Source: Paramacrobiotus metropolitanus
Lineage: Eukaryota > Tardigrada > Eutardigrada > Parachela > Macrobiotidae
Reading direction: 5' to 3'
DNA length: 64,000 bases
NCBI RefSeq assembly: GCF_019649055.1
Contig: NW_026570264.1
Coordinates: 992,001-1,056,000, forward strand
Shown here: one piece after another, positions 36,107 through 46,351 of the stretch
Numbering within the stretch: the first letter of the stretch is position 1
How the letters are laid out: every line of letters begins with the position of its first letter
Program-made: the position numbers and the translations under genes
The notes under the pieces: generated by a model
What the model saw: only the letters and a program-made list of their open reading frames with translations
Told to the model about the DNA's origin: nothing
The model's database searches: none

Positions 36107-37181
36107 GGGTTGAAATTCACGAGGCTTAGACCCACTTGTGAAAAGAAGTGAAATGAAAGTGAAATCAAGTGAAATGAAATGAAACGTGAAATAAAAAATT
36201 AAATTTAAATAGATTATTTTGGCTTTTATTAGGGTTGCAAACAGCCGAAAGCAGTTAAAATATTACTTAATACTGCAACTGCACGGTACTAGTAGAAGTT
36301 TAATATTTCAAAAAAATTCGTTGTAAGTGGATTACTAAATTTATTATTCAGTACAGACTATACAGTAAGTGCAAAAAGATTGTGCAATTTGCTTTTGTTT
36401 TTACTACAGAATAAGATAAAACTGTTTAAAACTAAAATTAGGAGTAGAAGTTTGAAAATGGTAATCGGTGTATAAGAACAAGGCGTACAAAGAAAATGTT
36501 CATTTCGATTCAAAAAAACAGCGCAGTAGCGTCTGCGGCACGGAATTTCTTTCGAGTTAGATACTAGTCGTATTTGGGCGCGCGGCGCGCCTTTTGAGCT
36601 TGTCCGTGCGAGGTCTAGCTGTAAGTAGCCGAGAAATTTCATTATTTGCATTTGATCTTAATTGCACTGTAAACACCTCTAAAGATTATTTCTTTCTTAT
36701 CAGCTGTACGAGATCCCAGTTTGACAAACCGAGTTCTTCTACCTTGGCACGAATAGTTTTCTTTAATTAGCCGAATTCTTAGTATTACTGGGAAGAAGAA
36801 TAGAATTTAATCTTAGGCGTTTTGGCTAGCTATGCATTTAGATTTCTGAAATTACCTGCACTAAAAGCGTACGAAAAACGTTTTCTTCTCTTCCAGTTGC
36901 AACATTAATGCTTACGCGCAGTGCTGTTTAATGCAGGGAATCGAATTAGAAGCGGTCACACAAAAAAATACAACGGTGTGAACATTTTCGTTGCAAGAAA
37001 TATAGGGAATCGCTCTAGTTTCGTCCGCTTCTGATGCATTTCAAGCGATTTCACGATTTCACCATTTCATGCATTTCACGTTTCATTTCACTTTCACGTT
37101 TCACGCGAGGGTCCGCGTGATTGTGAAATGAAAGTGAAATGAAAAGTGAAATGTGAAATGGTGAAAGCGTGATTTCAACCC
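36107..37181. mobile_element. 1.08-kb element with GTGAAAT-rich ends
   Basis: Ends GGGTTGAAATTCACG and CGTGATTTCAACCC are inverted, each next to TA (36105-36106 and 37182-37183). Inside each end is a run of short GTGAAATGAA-type units on one side and TTTCATTTCAC-type units on the other, so the arms can pair over more than 100 bases. The AT-rich interior (36220-36900) is non-coding; the minus-strand frame 36358-36651 has no motif. Superfamily uncertain; the two-base TA duplication is weak evidence for Tc1/mariner. Confidence 0.6.
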
Positions 37182-37184
37182 TAT

Positions 37185-38090
37185 GTAATACGGTGGACTA
37201 CCGTATCACGATGGTCATTACCATCAGTTTTCGAGTTGACTTATGGCGTTGGATTGGCCAGGAAACGAAAATTTACGCATTTCCGATTAAAACATTGCTG
37301 TCATTCAGTAGAGATTTACTTGTACTTTCTGCCTCGCTATTACATATTTCGGGTAGAAGAACTGTTACTTCTTTTAACACAAAGAACAGCGATATTTTAG
37401 TGACTGTGTTTGGCCAAGAAGCCGGCAATCAGATCTCCGGGCATTTTCTTGTCATTAAATCCTCGTGCTAGCATTTTTCAACCTACTAGCGTTTTAACCG
37501 ATCTCGTAAAAACTTGTTTCTGCAATTGTTGCCTTGGCTACATTTACCATATAAACCGCAATTTATTGTTACGGCATCTCATGCCAAAACATTGTAGCGA
37601 AAATTTGTAGAAACAGAGATAAAACACCGGCATTTCTTTTGAAAGTCACTAAATGCTGCATACTCCTTCCAGCTCATGCATTAAACCAGTAAGTTTTTTC
37701 TCTGGATAAGAAAGGCCTTTTTCTAGACAAAACCGTTGAAAACGTTCGAAATAACAAATAGTTTTTCGAGGAAAGAAGTGCCACAAGATTCTGAATTTTG
37801 CCAACTGGCCCAAATAAATTTCGACATGGCTTTAGTAGCCACCATTACAAAGGAGCATTGCTAATTTTTTCGCAAAATATTTTGCTGACTTTGGGTAGCG
37901 AATACAGTTTTTATCGAATGAGTCTGAAGAGTTCACGGTGTGGCAAGCGGTTTGCGAAAACCAAGGCAAAATCTGAGCCCGACATTTTTTTGAGCCACCC
38001 CGGTAGCTCTGGAAACATGCAGCTGCCACCTGTTGCGCTCTCTTTTTTCCCTTAAACAAAGGTTGATAACCATAATATATTCTGTTGTAG
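37185..38090. other. Stretch upstream of the Ig exon, nothing recognised
   Basis: The frames at 37169-37471 and 37798-38055 are open but show no domain or relatives. If the exon at 25194 belongs to the Ig gene, this is intron. Confidence 0.45.
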
Positions 38091-41000
38091 TGAATCAGAT
38101 TTTGAACGAAGCCAAGCAACGCAACGGCAACGGGACCATGCATCTGCAGGGATACGGTCGCGGTCCGGAGTCTCAGGAATTCTTCACGGCGGAATGGCCT
38201 CCCTTGACGGAGATCATTCGGGCACCCGAAGGTGGCACGCTGTTTATTTACTGCAACAACAGCCACAACACGAACCGCACGAAGGTACTGAGTTTCTATA
38301 GATTTCAACCTTGACCAGTTTGTCTAATTCAGCTTTGGGACACAGCCTGACCATGAGCTGCACCGCATCGTACAGGAGAGAGCGTGTTTTGAAATGTACA
38401 TGTTTTGAAATCGTACATGTTTTGAAATCGTATATGTTTTGAAACGCTGCAGAATAATTTCGCTGTATTCTGATACAACAACCACCTTTCGTTATGGAAA
38501 GGGCACACATAGTGACATAGCAAATTATTATGCTTTATTATTTTCTACAATAGACCTGCCGAAAAAGCAGCTGTTGAACAGTTACTTTACCTGCTATCGC
38601 TGACGTTTGGTGACTTCCTCGTGTATTATTCTACCTCCGTAATGATAACGCCACCCCGAAATTCATAATCCTGTATACTGATTTCCGTTACGCATTACGT
38701 AAAAGCCGTAGTTCTAAATTAGCTTTTGTGTACAGTAATTTTCCTTCTATTGCTGACTTGTGAGTGAAGAATTAGGTTGTCCGCAACCAAACTCGTCTAA
38801 CCAGTTGGGTATAGCGTCCTTGTAACAAATCCCACTTTGTGGTAAATTTTTAGTTTTGATTGCCTTCTTTTTGCTTTCGGCTCGCAGGTCCGATTTGTTC
38901 TACCTTGACAATTTCGACTGAATCCGTCATTTTATTTTTTTTATCGCTGTACTGTTTTAATCCATTCATTTACTAGGAAAAATGCACCGATAGCCGTAGG
39001 GTTGTCATCACGTCGTCACACACTTTCACAATCACGCCGTCTTCCTGCTCACAATCCCATCATGCCGAACAATAGTGGCCGTGATTAAAAAATGTGATAA
39101 GTGATGGGACGGTGATGTGGTGTGATGAATTTGTGTTATTAAAAATGGAAGGTCAGAATCCGGGTACCTGAACTATAAAGCACTGCGCATCGGCAGTGAA
39201 TACATTTATAAATGTATTTCTGACAAATTTTGTGATCAGTGCAGTTTCAGATTCAAGAAATGCGAGAAGTTCTAGCTACTGACACATATTGCCATATACT
39301 TTGAATGGCTTGGTTCACCTCTGATTTAATTTGATTGCTCAAATGTTTGCAGAAACTTGCGTCCGTTCAAGATCGACATTGTGACTTGGCTCTATTTAAT
39401 TTTGTAAGATTATCTGCCGAAATAGACGGAGATCGAGTTGCCACACGGTGACCGTTGTGGAAGACTAGGAGCTGATTATCAGATATAGTACTTGACGTAA
39501 TTCGTCAGCGGCTTTTTAATCCTTGAAAACTATTGCAAAACTGCGAGAATCATCAAATTCCGTTGCGTGCAAATTTTTGGTTTTGGACTGTTGTTCTTTA
39601 CTAATGGCTTTTCCTGTTACAAACAGCTAGCATAAAGATTGTGGATTTTGTTGTAAAAATGTCAGAAATTAATAAATGTATCCCGCCAATCACGTCACTT
39701 CCGGCTCACATTCCCATCACATTCCTCCTCCAAAACCTTGGTTGGATAACAACCCTTCCAATGAACCTATCGGGGATAGGTTCATTGGAAAACCGGAGCG
39801 CAGCGCTCAGCAGGGCATATCCCTGCGTTTAACAATTCTGAAAATTTGTATTTTTGTGCTGCATACTTTGCTTAAAAAGTTTCTATACTTAGCTTGGCCC
39901 ATTATTTCAATCAGTACCGCTTTAGGGATCATTATATTAATCACTTTACCAGACTGACAGCATCTTTGGCGGGCGGCTACATGAACAACCACGGCTGACT
40001 TCAATGCAGTCTATGCATTACCATTCAGTCTATGCAGCTTATCAGTAATGCAATCTATGCAGTAAGACCCGCACTGCATCTATGCAGTAAAAAGTGATTA
40101 ATATATTGATCCCTAAACCGGTTCTGATTAAAATAATGGGCCGAGCGAAGTACTTATAGTTGTTTAACAAGAAATGATGAAAAACTAATTAAGTCACTAC
40201 ATAGCGTTTCAGTGCAGAACAGCTTTTTCTGTTCCTACTTATGTACCTATTTTGCCGCCATTTTGCCAGGAGTGGAGTGTGGACCTTTAGAACTGAGTAC
40301 CGGTGCATGCGATACTTCTATAGCTTATTTTATCAGTGTCAAATTTTTGATTTTTTATTTATTGTTTACAGGTAGGTGCGGTAAGCAGTTTTAAGTGATT
40401 GAAGACTGCGGTTACAAAGTTGCCTCGCAGAAAATTTTTATCGCACGACTCTTTAATCAGTCTGTCAATCGCTCCGATGAAGAATTTTTGCAAATTTCTG
40501 TAATTAAACATTTCTTGGTCGGCACTGGGTAAATACTTTCACAAAGAGGCGGTCTAAAGCCGTCCTTGAATTCTCAGTCGAGCCGCTAGGTGAAATTTGG
40601 TAAAACACAACTGTTTGTAATCACGGAAATGGCCTTTTCTGCACTGTGGCAGTATGTATATAGCCGTTGAATTTACGCGATACCATACCCTACCCTTTGT
40701 ACCACTGCACACAACCAAATTTTATAAGACATGTGCGGAAGCTAGTCAACCACCTTTCTGCAGAAAAAGAAAATTGTCTGAATGCATCCGGCTTGCCTTA
40801 TTAATAGAAATATCATATATGAAATCTTATTTAGTTCAGCGCATGTACAAAGACGGAGAGGCGAGTATCTGTAAGTACGAAGACGGCAAGACGTCATCGG
40901 TAAGACGGAGAGACGAATACATTTTTTTAGTATTAACTCGCTAAATCTCGAAAGTTTATTTTGTCAAACTTTCTTCCATTTGGGAAAGAAGTTCGAAAAA

Positions 41001-42127
41001 AATAAATTTTCGAGATCACTTTACGAACCGAGAGCGTTAATTGCGTAATTCAACTGGGGTCAAGATATACCGTCATGCGCATTCGACGAGCAATGTCGCA
41101 TCGTTGCCGCTGGACTTTACAGAAAGTTTGCTGTAGTTACCATATTTTAGGCTGACGTGCTGGCTAGCGCCACTTCGAATCTTTGATGTCGCGTTTCTGC
41201 GCAAATAATTCTGCACTTCCTTTAAGGACGTCGTATTTTTACTTTCTCATATGAGGTCATTTTTACTTCCTTATATGACGCCATTTTTAACTTCTGTAAC
41301 GGACAGACAGACAGAAAAGTTTTTATTTCACCTGAATTAGACTTCCTTCGCTGCGCTCCGGTCGATGACAGGTTTAATCGAAGTATCCTACAGATAATTG
41401 GGCTATTTCAAGTTAAATTTATAACGCTTATTTTAACTGTCGGTTTTTACCCACAGGTTTCCCATACCATGATTCCGCCGGCGTACACTTACAGAGGAAG
41501 GCAGGTCTCTCTTACAAATGGCACATTGCCCCACGAGTGTTCAAGGGAATGAACTATCGCTGCAATTTCACAAGAAATACCAGTGCTGGGGAAACCATTA
41601 TGTGGAGCTGGAAGCGGGCAAGCGAGTACGATCCGGCGACTGGTGCGTTCTCCATCGCGTTGGAGAACTTCACGTACGGCCACACCGGTCAGTACGAGTG
41701 TCTGCACTCCAACGGGAGCCAGTTGGTCGTGACGCAACGCTACTGGGTCAGCGCGACCCTCTTCCGCCACGAGGTCTTTGATCCGCCCATGAAGAACATC
41801 ACCGTGCGCTACGGCGACCCAGCGGAGATGGTCTGCGCGGTCCGCTTCAACTTTCTACGCGGACAGCTTATGCACCGCTTCCTCTGGCGCAGTGGAACCT
41901 ACCTGTTGATAACCGACTCTATCGCGGAGTTGGCCGATAAATCCAAGTCGTGGTGGGGATTTTATGGGCGTTTTGAGGTGGGGATCAATCCGCAGTCGCG
42001 CTGCCATTCCACTATGAAAATCGCCAGCGTGACATGGAAAGATGCCGGTCTGTACGAATGTTGGTTCCGCATTAACGATCGTTTTGACGAGTGGATTATG
42101 CAGGAAGCTTATTTACAAGTCATTTAA
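38091..42127 (+). CDS. Secreted immunoglobulin-domain protein (5' end uncertain)
   Basis: Two exons are visible. Exon 38091-38284 follows acceptor CTGTTGTAG and ends at donor GTACTG in phase 0; it includes EFFTAEWPPLTEIIRAPEGG then TLFIYCNNS, an Ig B-strand with its cysteine. The last exon ends at TAA 42125-42127. Acceptors at 41457 (CCACAG) and 41495 (CTTACAG) are possible; only the second keeps phase 0, otherwise an exon is missing between. The last exon holds two Ig-like units: NYRCNF, IMWSWKRAS and HTGQYECLHS, then AEMVCAVRF, HRFLWRSG and DAGLYECWFR. Seven N-glycosylation sequons (such as NRT, NFT, NTS, NGS, NIT) point to an extracellular protein. There is no C-terminal membrane helix, so it is probably secreted. 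The signal-peptide exon at 25194 fits in phase. Ligand and role unknown. Confidence 0.7.
39756..39790. repeat. Short near-perfect hairpin
   Basis: Arms TTCCAATGAACCTATC (39756-39771) and GATAGGTTCATTGGAA (39775-39790) are exact reverse complements separated by GGG. It lies in the candidate Ig intron, just before a GGAGCGCAGC motif seen in several other repeats here. Confidence 0.9.
39868..40180. mobile_element. MITE of about 310 bp in the Ig intron
   Basis: Two arms of roughly 85 bp are inverted copies: the left arm contains GGCCCATTATTTCAATCAG and TTTAGGGATCA, the right arm the corresponding CTGATTAAAATAATGGGCC and TGATCCCTAAA. Between them is a short array of TCTATGCAGT-type units (40000-40090). 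No reading frame. The outer ends are not sharply defined, so target duplication and family are unassigned. Confidence 0.65.
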
Positions 42128-42411
42128 TCAAGAGCCACCACTAAGCTAGGGTAGGGCTTTGCTAACTGCGTGTACATATGCCTTTGAGATGATGTTCTCT
42201 GAAGCTCTTTGGTTTGTTCAACTCAGTGATTTGTGTTGAAGGTTTATTTGTTTACTTTGGAATAGTCGGGAATTTTCGTTACATGTTTACGTTTACTGTA
42301 GAACAATCATGACATTTTCCGTCATGACGAACTGTATACGTACGTGACTGCACGTCACATAACACTCCCTTTCCTGAATTTTGAAGCACTGCGAAAACTG
42401 AAACATTGTAT

Positions 42412-42655
42412 TGTCAGGGCGGGCTTATGATTCAGCCCTTCTCTCATTGGTTGGTTTTGGGTTTTTTCCTGTCTGGGCATTTGCATGCGTTTTGATGGCT
42501 CTATAAGGCAGCTGGGCTGCCTACAGAGACCAGTTGGTTCTTGGCTTGCGCGCAAAGCGCGGGGTGTGTTCAGATTTCGGCATTAAAGCCTACATCCGGG
42601 TTCGTTTTGTTCCTCCGTCGTTGGACGATGCGCGCTTAGCCAGCGCCATCTGATA
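42412..42655 (+). repeat. 5' LTR
   Basis: Promoter side of the LTR retrotransposon. It contains a TATA-like box TCTATAAGGCAG at 42500-42511, matching the usual place of an LTR promoter, and ATTAAA at about 42582, a possible poly(A) signal. The TGTCAG/CTGATA ends form an imperfect short inverted repeat. Confidence 0.9.
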
Positions 42656-43309
42656 TGGTAGCAGATCGTGGTTACGTTCGTATGTTGCACAGCGGGCTTG
42701 CCCCGCTCACGGGCCACCTCTGAGTTGTGGACCAGATCGCGTGATCGCGCCCTGTGCCAACCCCGGGTACGGAGCTCACCCGGCTCCCCCGGATTTCCCG
42801 TCAGTCGCCGGAGCTGTGCCGTCACTCCCGCAGAACGCGGAGGAAACTGCCTCTCCCAGAAAGGGATGGAGATATCGCCAAGCCAGAAGTGCAGCGATGG
42901 ACGGACAAACCCACAGCCACACCGTACCGATGACGGATGCCGACGGTGGACGCAACCCGGACCAGCAGGAAACCTGCGGACCCTTCACCACCACCAACAG
43001 CCATGCCAACCCCGATCCCTACGGCCGGATCGACCACCATCACCACGCCGAGAAATTCACCCCACCAAAACCCTGCCCGCCCTACCTGGGACAACAACCT
43101 TTCCCCCGGCGGAGCAGCTGATTTTCCCTACCCGGAGCAGCGTATTTTTGTGTTTGCAGGGTCATGGCCGTACCTGTGCCCCAAACCCCTGCCCGATTTT
43201 CCCCAGACCATGACCTTTCCCCAGACGGATAAAATGCGGAATCTACCGATTTCCGCATCCGACCCTGGATTCTGGCGCGACAGTTCGTTGACCTAGGCAC
43301 TGGACCGCG

Positions 43310-43470
43310 TGAAGCCGAACCAGACCGACCGAACCCGAGCCAAACCGACCGAGAACCACTCCTAAACCGAACCTGATCCGAGCCGACCAAACCTGGACCG
43401 AGCCGGACCAAACCTGACTGAACCAGATCCCATACCGGACCACGTGAGCCGACCGAACTGGAACCGAGCC
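43310..43470. repeat. ACCGAACC-type low-complexity tract
   Basis: Repeated words such as GACCGAACC, GAGCCAAACCGACCG and CTGAACCAGA fill this stretch inside the LTR element. It creates long but meaningless open frames on the minus strand. It may have grown by slippage. Confidence 0.8.
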
Positions 43471-43597
43471 ACCCGGTAGTACAGTCTATTAGACATAGTA
43501 CAGGGACCGTACCGGTCCCTGTATCCACTGTTCTTTTACGGCGCATCACGCCATTTACCTGCACTTCGCAGGAGCTCAATGTTAGACCGTACAGGGA

Positions 43598-43841
43598 TGT
43601 CAGGGCGGGCTTATGATTCAGCCCTTCTCTCATTGGTTGGTTTTGGGATTTTTCCTGTCTTGGCATTTGCATGCGTTTTGATAGCTCTATAAGGCAGCTG
43701 CGCTGCCTACAGAGACCAGTTGGTTCTTGGCTTGCGCGCAAAACGCGGGGTGTGTTCAGATTTCGGCATTAAAGCCTACATCCGGGTTCGTTTTGTTCCT
43801 CCGTCGTTGGACGATGCGCGCTTAGCCAGCGCCATCTGATA
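43598..43841 (+). repeat. 3' LTR
   Basis: Same length as the 5' LTR with only a handful of substitutions (for example GGGATTTTTCC against GGGTTTTTTCC, CTGCGCTGCC against CTGGGCTGCC). It is preceded by ACAGGGA, a weak polypurine tract, and followed by the GTAT target duplication. Confidence 0.9.
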
Positions 43842-44099
43842 GTATCGTTTATCAAAACAAAACAACAGTAAAATACAGCAAATCACGAGTAAAAATAAAA
43901 ACAAACGATATGGCACGGAAAGGTTACGGCGACGCATTCCCCATGTGCGGTACCGGAACAATGGCATCTGATCACGGTTTGGTCGGAATCCTCCAAGGCA
44001 GCACGCTGCTAATGGATTTGGCTAAGCGGAAACTGCTCCGTTGATCCCATTACCAAGGAACAAACCATCCGAGGCGTCGCACAGGATGAAATTAATACC

Positions 44100-44720
44100 A
44101 AAAGATACTGACATTCTCTGTATGCGCACTTAACATGTTGGCTTGTGACAAACTGCGAAACAGCCCATTTTTCGATTTTACACGATCAGGAAATCTTGTT
44201 AGGCTCGGCTTGACGTTCACCCAAGCCATGTGGCCAGCAGGGATTTTTACTTTGCAACGCGCAATAAAATTCCATGCAGTAGACGCCCATCGTTTGTTTT
44301 CCCAACAAAGGTCTTCAAAGCGATGCACAACGCAACTTGCGGTACAATGCAGCTCGATTCCCAATAGAAAATCAGCACTTTACACTCTGCGATCATTCCA
44401 CACGGATCTTTAAAAATATTCTGCCACCGTGAAATAAGGACAGATAATGCCGACCGGTATAAGTTTGGCCGGTAATAATTTAAAGGGACTGACCAGTATT
44501 TGGCTGGGTGTAAAGGCGCGCCGCGAATGCTCATAGCTGTTACAGCAGAACCCGTGCGATAGTTGCAGTTAATGCGGTTGCACCAGCGACATGCACTGTA
44601 AAAAGCATAAAACAGTTCGACAACGAACCCGTTTTCACGAGAAGAATAGCCATGAATTAACATATTCGTTTGTTGCGAATGTTGCATTCACCAGAACCAT
44701 TCGCAAACGCAATGAATTTA
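44100..44720. repeat. Dispersed repeat, copy 2 (inverted relative of 30.5-31.1 kb)
   Basis: Landmarks in reverse order and complement of copy 1: CCATGTGGCCAGCAGGGA near 44227, CTCGATTCCCAATAGAAAA near 44352, TAAAACAGTTCG near 44610 and GCATTCACCAGAACCATTCG near 44683. The frames at 44135-44687 are not conserved as protein between the copies, so this is a non-coding repeat family. Confidence 0.6.
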
Positions 44721-45058
44721 ATTAATCGTCACGAATGAACCGTTCACCAGGTACTTTTACGATGCGTTCCAGTGGTTTTTATACTGCCGAGAACTGGATC
44801 GTTGGGGCTGGTGCAATCCGTACTCAATTTGTGTTTCGTCGCAGCACACGATCAAGTATTCGATACTCGTACAGCGTTAAAGTTTTTTTTTCGTTATTTC
44901 AGTTAAAGTTGAGTAATGATGGAACTCGTCGTTTATGTGCAAGTTTTTTTTTGGATTAACCCTCTCTTGGATGCCTATACTGAAACAACAACCCGCGTCA
45001 GTAGTTCACTTCCTAGATCCACATAATCAGATCGGCCGCAACTTACGCAATTTAATAT

Positions 45059-45742
45059 TTAGATAACTTGATTACTGAGGAAAGATGTTTTAGCCGGTGA
45101 AATGCGCTTGTGGGGAACTGGTGGTCGAGGCGGTGTCGGAATGCGCGAAGCTTTCAACGTTGCGTCCTTAATGATGTTGTCAAGGTTCGCTAAAGCTTCA
45201 GGCGTTACGCGCCGGATAGTGCGTGGCGAGGCTGGATTGCGTTCTATGGATTTTGCTGCAGATCGTCGTGGCGAGGTCAGGTTGCGTTCTGGGGATTGAG
45301 GCGTAGATTTTGATCCGTACCGAAAGAAGCGTGACGAGGTGGGACTACGTCTCGGGGACTGTACAGATTGTCAAGGTGGTGATCCTCCGTTAATTGGCTG
45401 CACGGGAACTTGCTCCGGTGGTATTGCAAGATCGTTTCCTGGTTGCGGTTGTTGCAGATTTTCTTCAGCAATTTGTTGCGCTTGGATGGCTGGTTCCGGT
45501 GGGGCTGTCAGATCTTTCTGTGGTCGAGTGGCTTGATCCAATTTTGCGTATTGTTCTTGAAGGGTGAGTTCCGGAAGTTTCACACGATTTCTTGTTGCTG
45601 GTCCGTTTGCTTTCGGGTCAGAAGGAGGCGAGTCGGGGACCGGAATTTGGTCGGGATCACGGGCGTTGCGCTTGTGCTCAGATGATTCTTCAATAAGCGT
45701 GCGGTCGTCGTTCTTCCGTTTGGTGATGTTGAACGGAAACAT
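45059..45742 (-). CDS. Ser/Pro/Arg-rich disordered protein, unrecognised
   Basis: The minus-strand ATG at 45742 opens 123 codons (start MFPFNITKRKNDD, then polar and Pro/Gln-rich) ending at 45371. Directly after, in another frame and following an acceptor-like CTGTACAG at 45351-45358, an open frame reads SPTSSRFFRYGSKSTPQSP with repeated S-P-R motifs (SPRRSAAKS, NPASPRT) and then VTPEALANLDNIIKDATLKA, up to TAA at 45059. A very short intron of about 50 bases (weak donor GTTCCC) or a frameshift would join them. Composition is that of a disordered basic protein, such as a nuclear or gag-like protein. No domain recognised. Confidence 0.4.
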
Positions 45743-46351
45743 CGGGCATAGCCAAGATATTAGCGTTAAGCAAAAATATAAGCATTATGCAAAAACAAAA
45801 GGTCAAGAACGACCAGTTAAAGTGTTAGCGGGCGCTGGTCCGTGCTATACAGATAGAATGCATAGCGAGCCCCTGGAGCCACCAAAATGGTGGTTTAGCG
45901 TTAGCGTTTATTATCCATGTATTGCTCAGTCGTCAGGCTGCATAGCGATATTGCATAACGGTACAGTAGCCGGCTTATATACAGAATTGTATATCGGTAA
46001 TGAGAACGCATAGATGTGAACTTGTAAACAAGACGTGAACTAGCATAACGGAAGTGTTATGCCGGAACTGCTCAAGGGCATATTTATCATAGACATTCAT
46101 TACTATCGTAACAGCAACAAATAAAGATAATATATCGACATATAAACTACGTATAAAGAGAATGTAAAGTTAATTTTGGAAGGTAAGGTATACGATCGGA
46201 CAAAACACACAAAGGATAATCGCACTTTATTGCTGCAGCGGTTACTGAACAATTCTGTCTGCGGCGCACAATGTGAAACGCTTTGCTAATTAGGGGAGGG
46301 TCGCGGAGGAAAATTATGGTCGTCGATTTTTTTAAGACGTTCTTCATGTTG

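Larger units (their letters stand above)
42412..43841 (+). mobile_element. Short non-autonomous LTR retrotransposon (TRIM-like)
   Basis: Two direct 244-bp LTRs (42412-42655 and 43598-43841), about 97 percent alike by eye, begin TGTCAG and end CTGATA. GTAT precedes the left LTR (42408-42411) and follows the right LTR (43842-43845), a 4-bp target duplication. Immediately after the left LTR is TGGTAGCAGATCGTGG, a primer-binding site of the form complementary to a tRNA 3' end, so the element runs on the + strand. The 942-bp interior lacks protease, reverse transcriptase and integrase. It has a Pro/His-rich frame (ATG 42897, reading MDGQTHSHTVPMTDADGG) that could be a gag remnant, and an ACCGAACC-type low-complexity tract at 43310-43470. 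Mobilisation would need proteins from another element. Confidence 0.9.

Noticed and set aside
43082-43741. 219-codon minus-strand frame
   Set aside because: It runs through an LTR and the ACCGAACC-type low-complexity tract, antisense to the retrotransposon; no domain.
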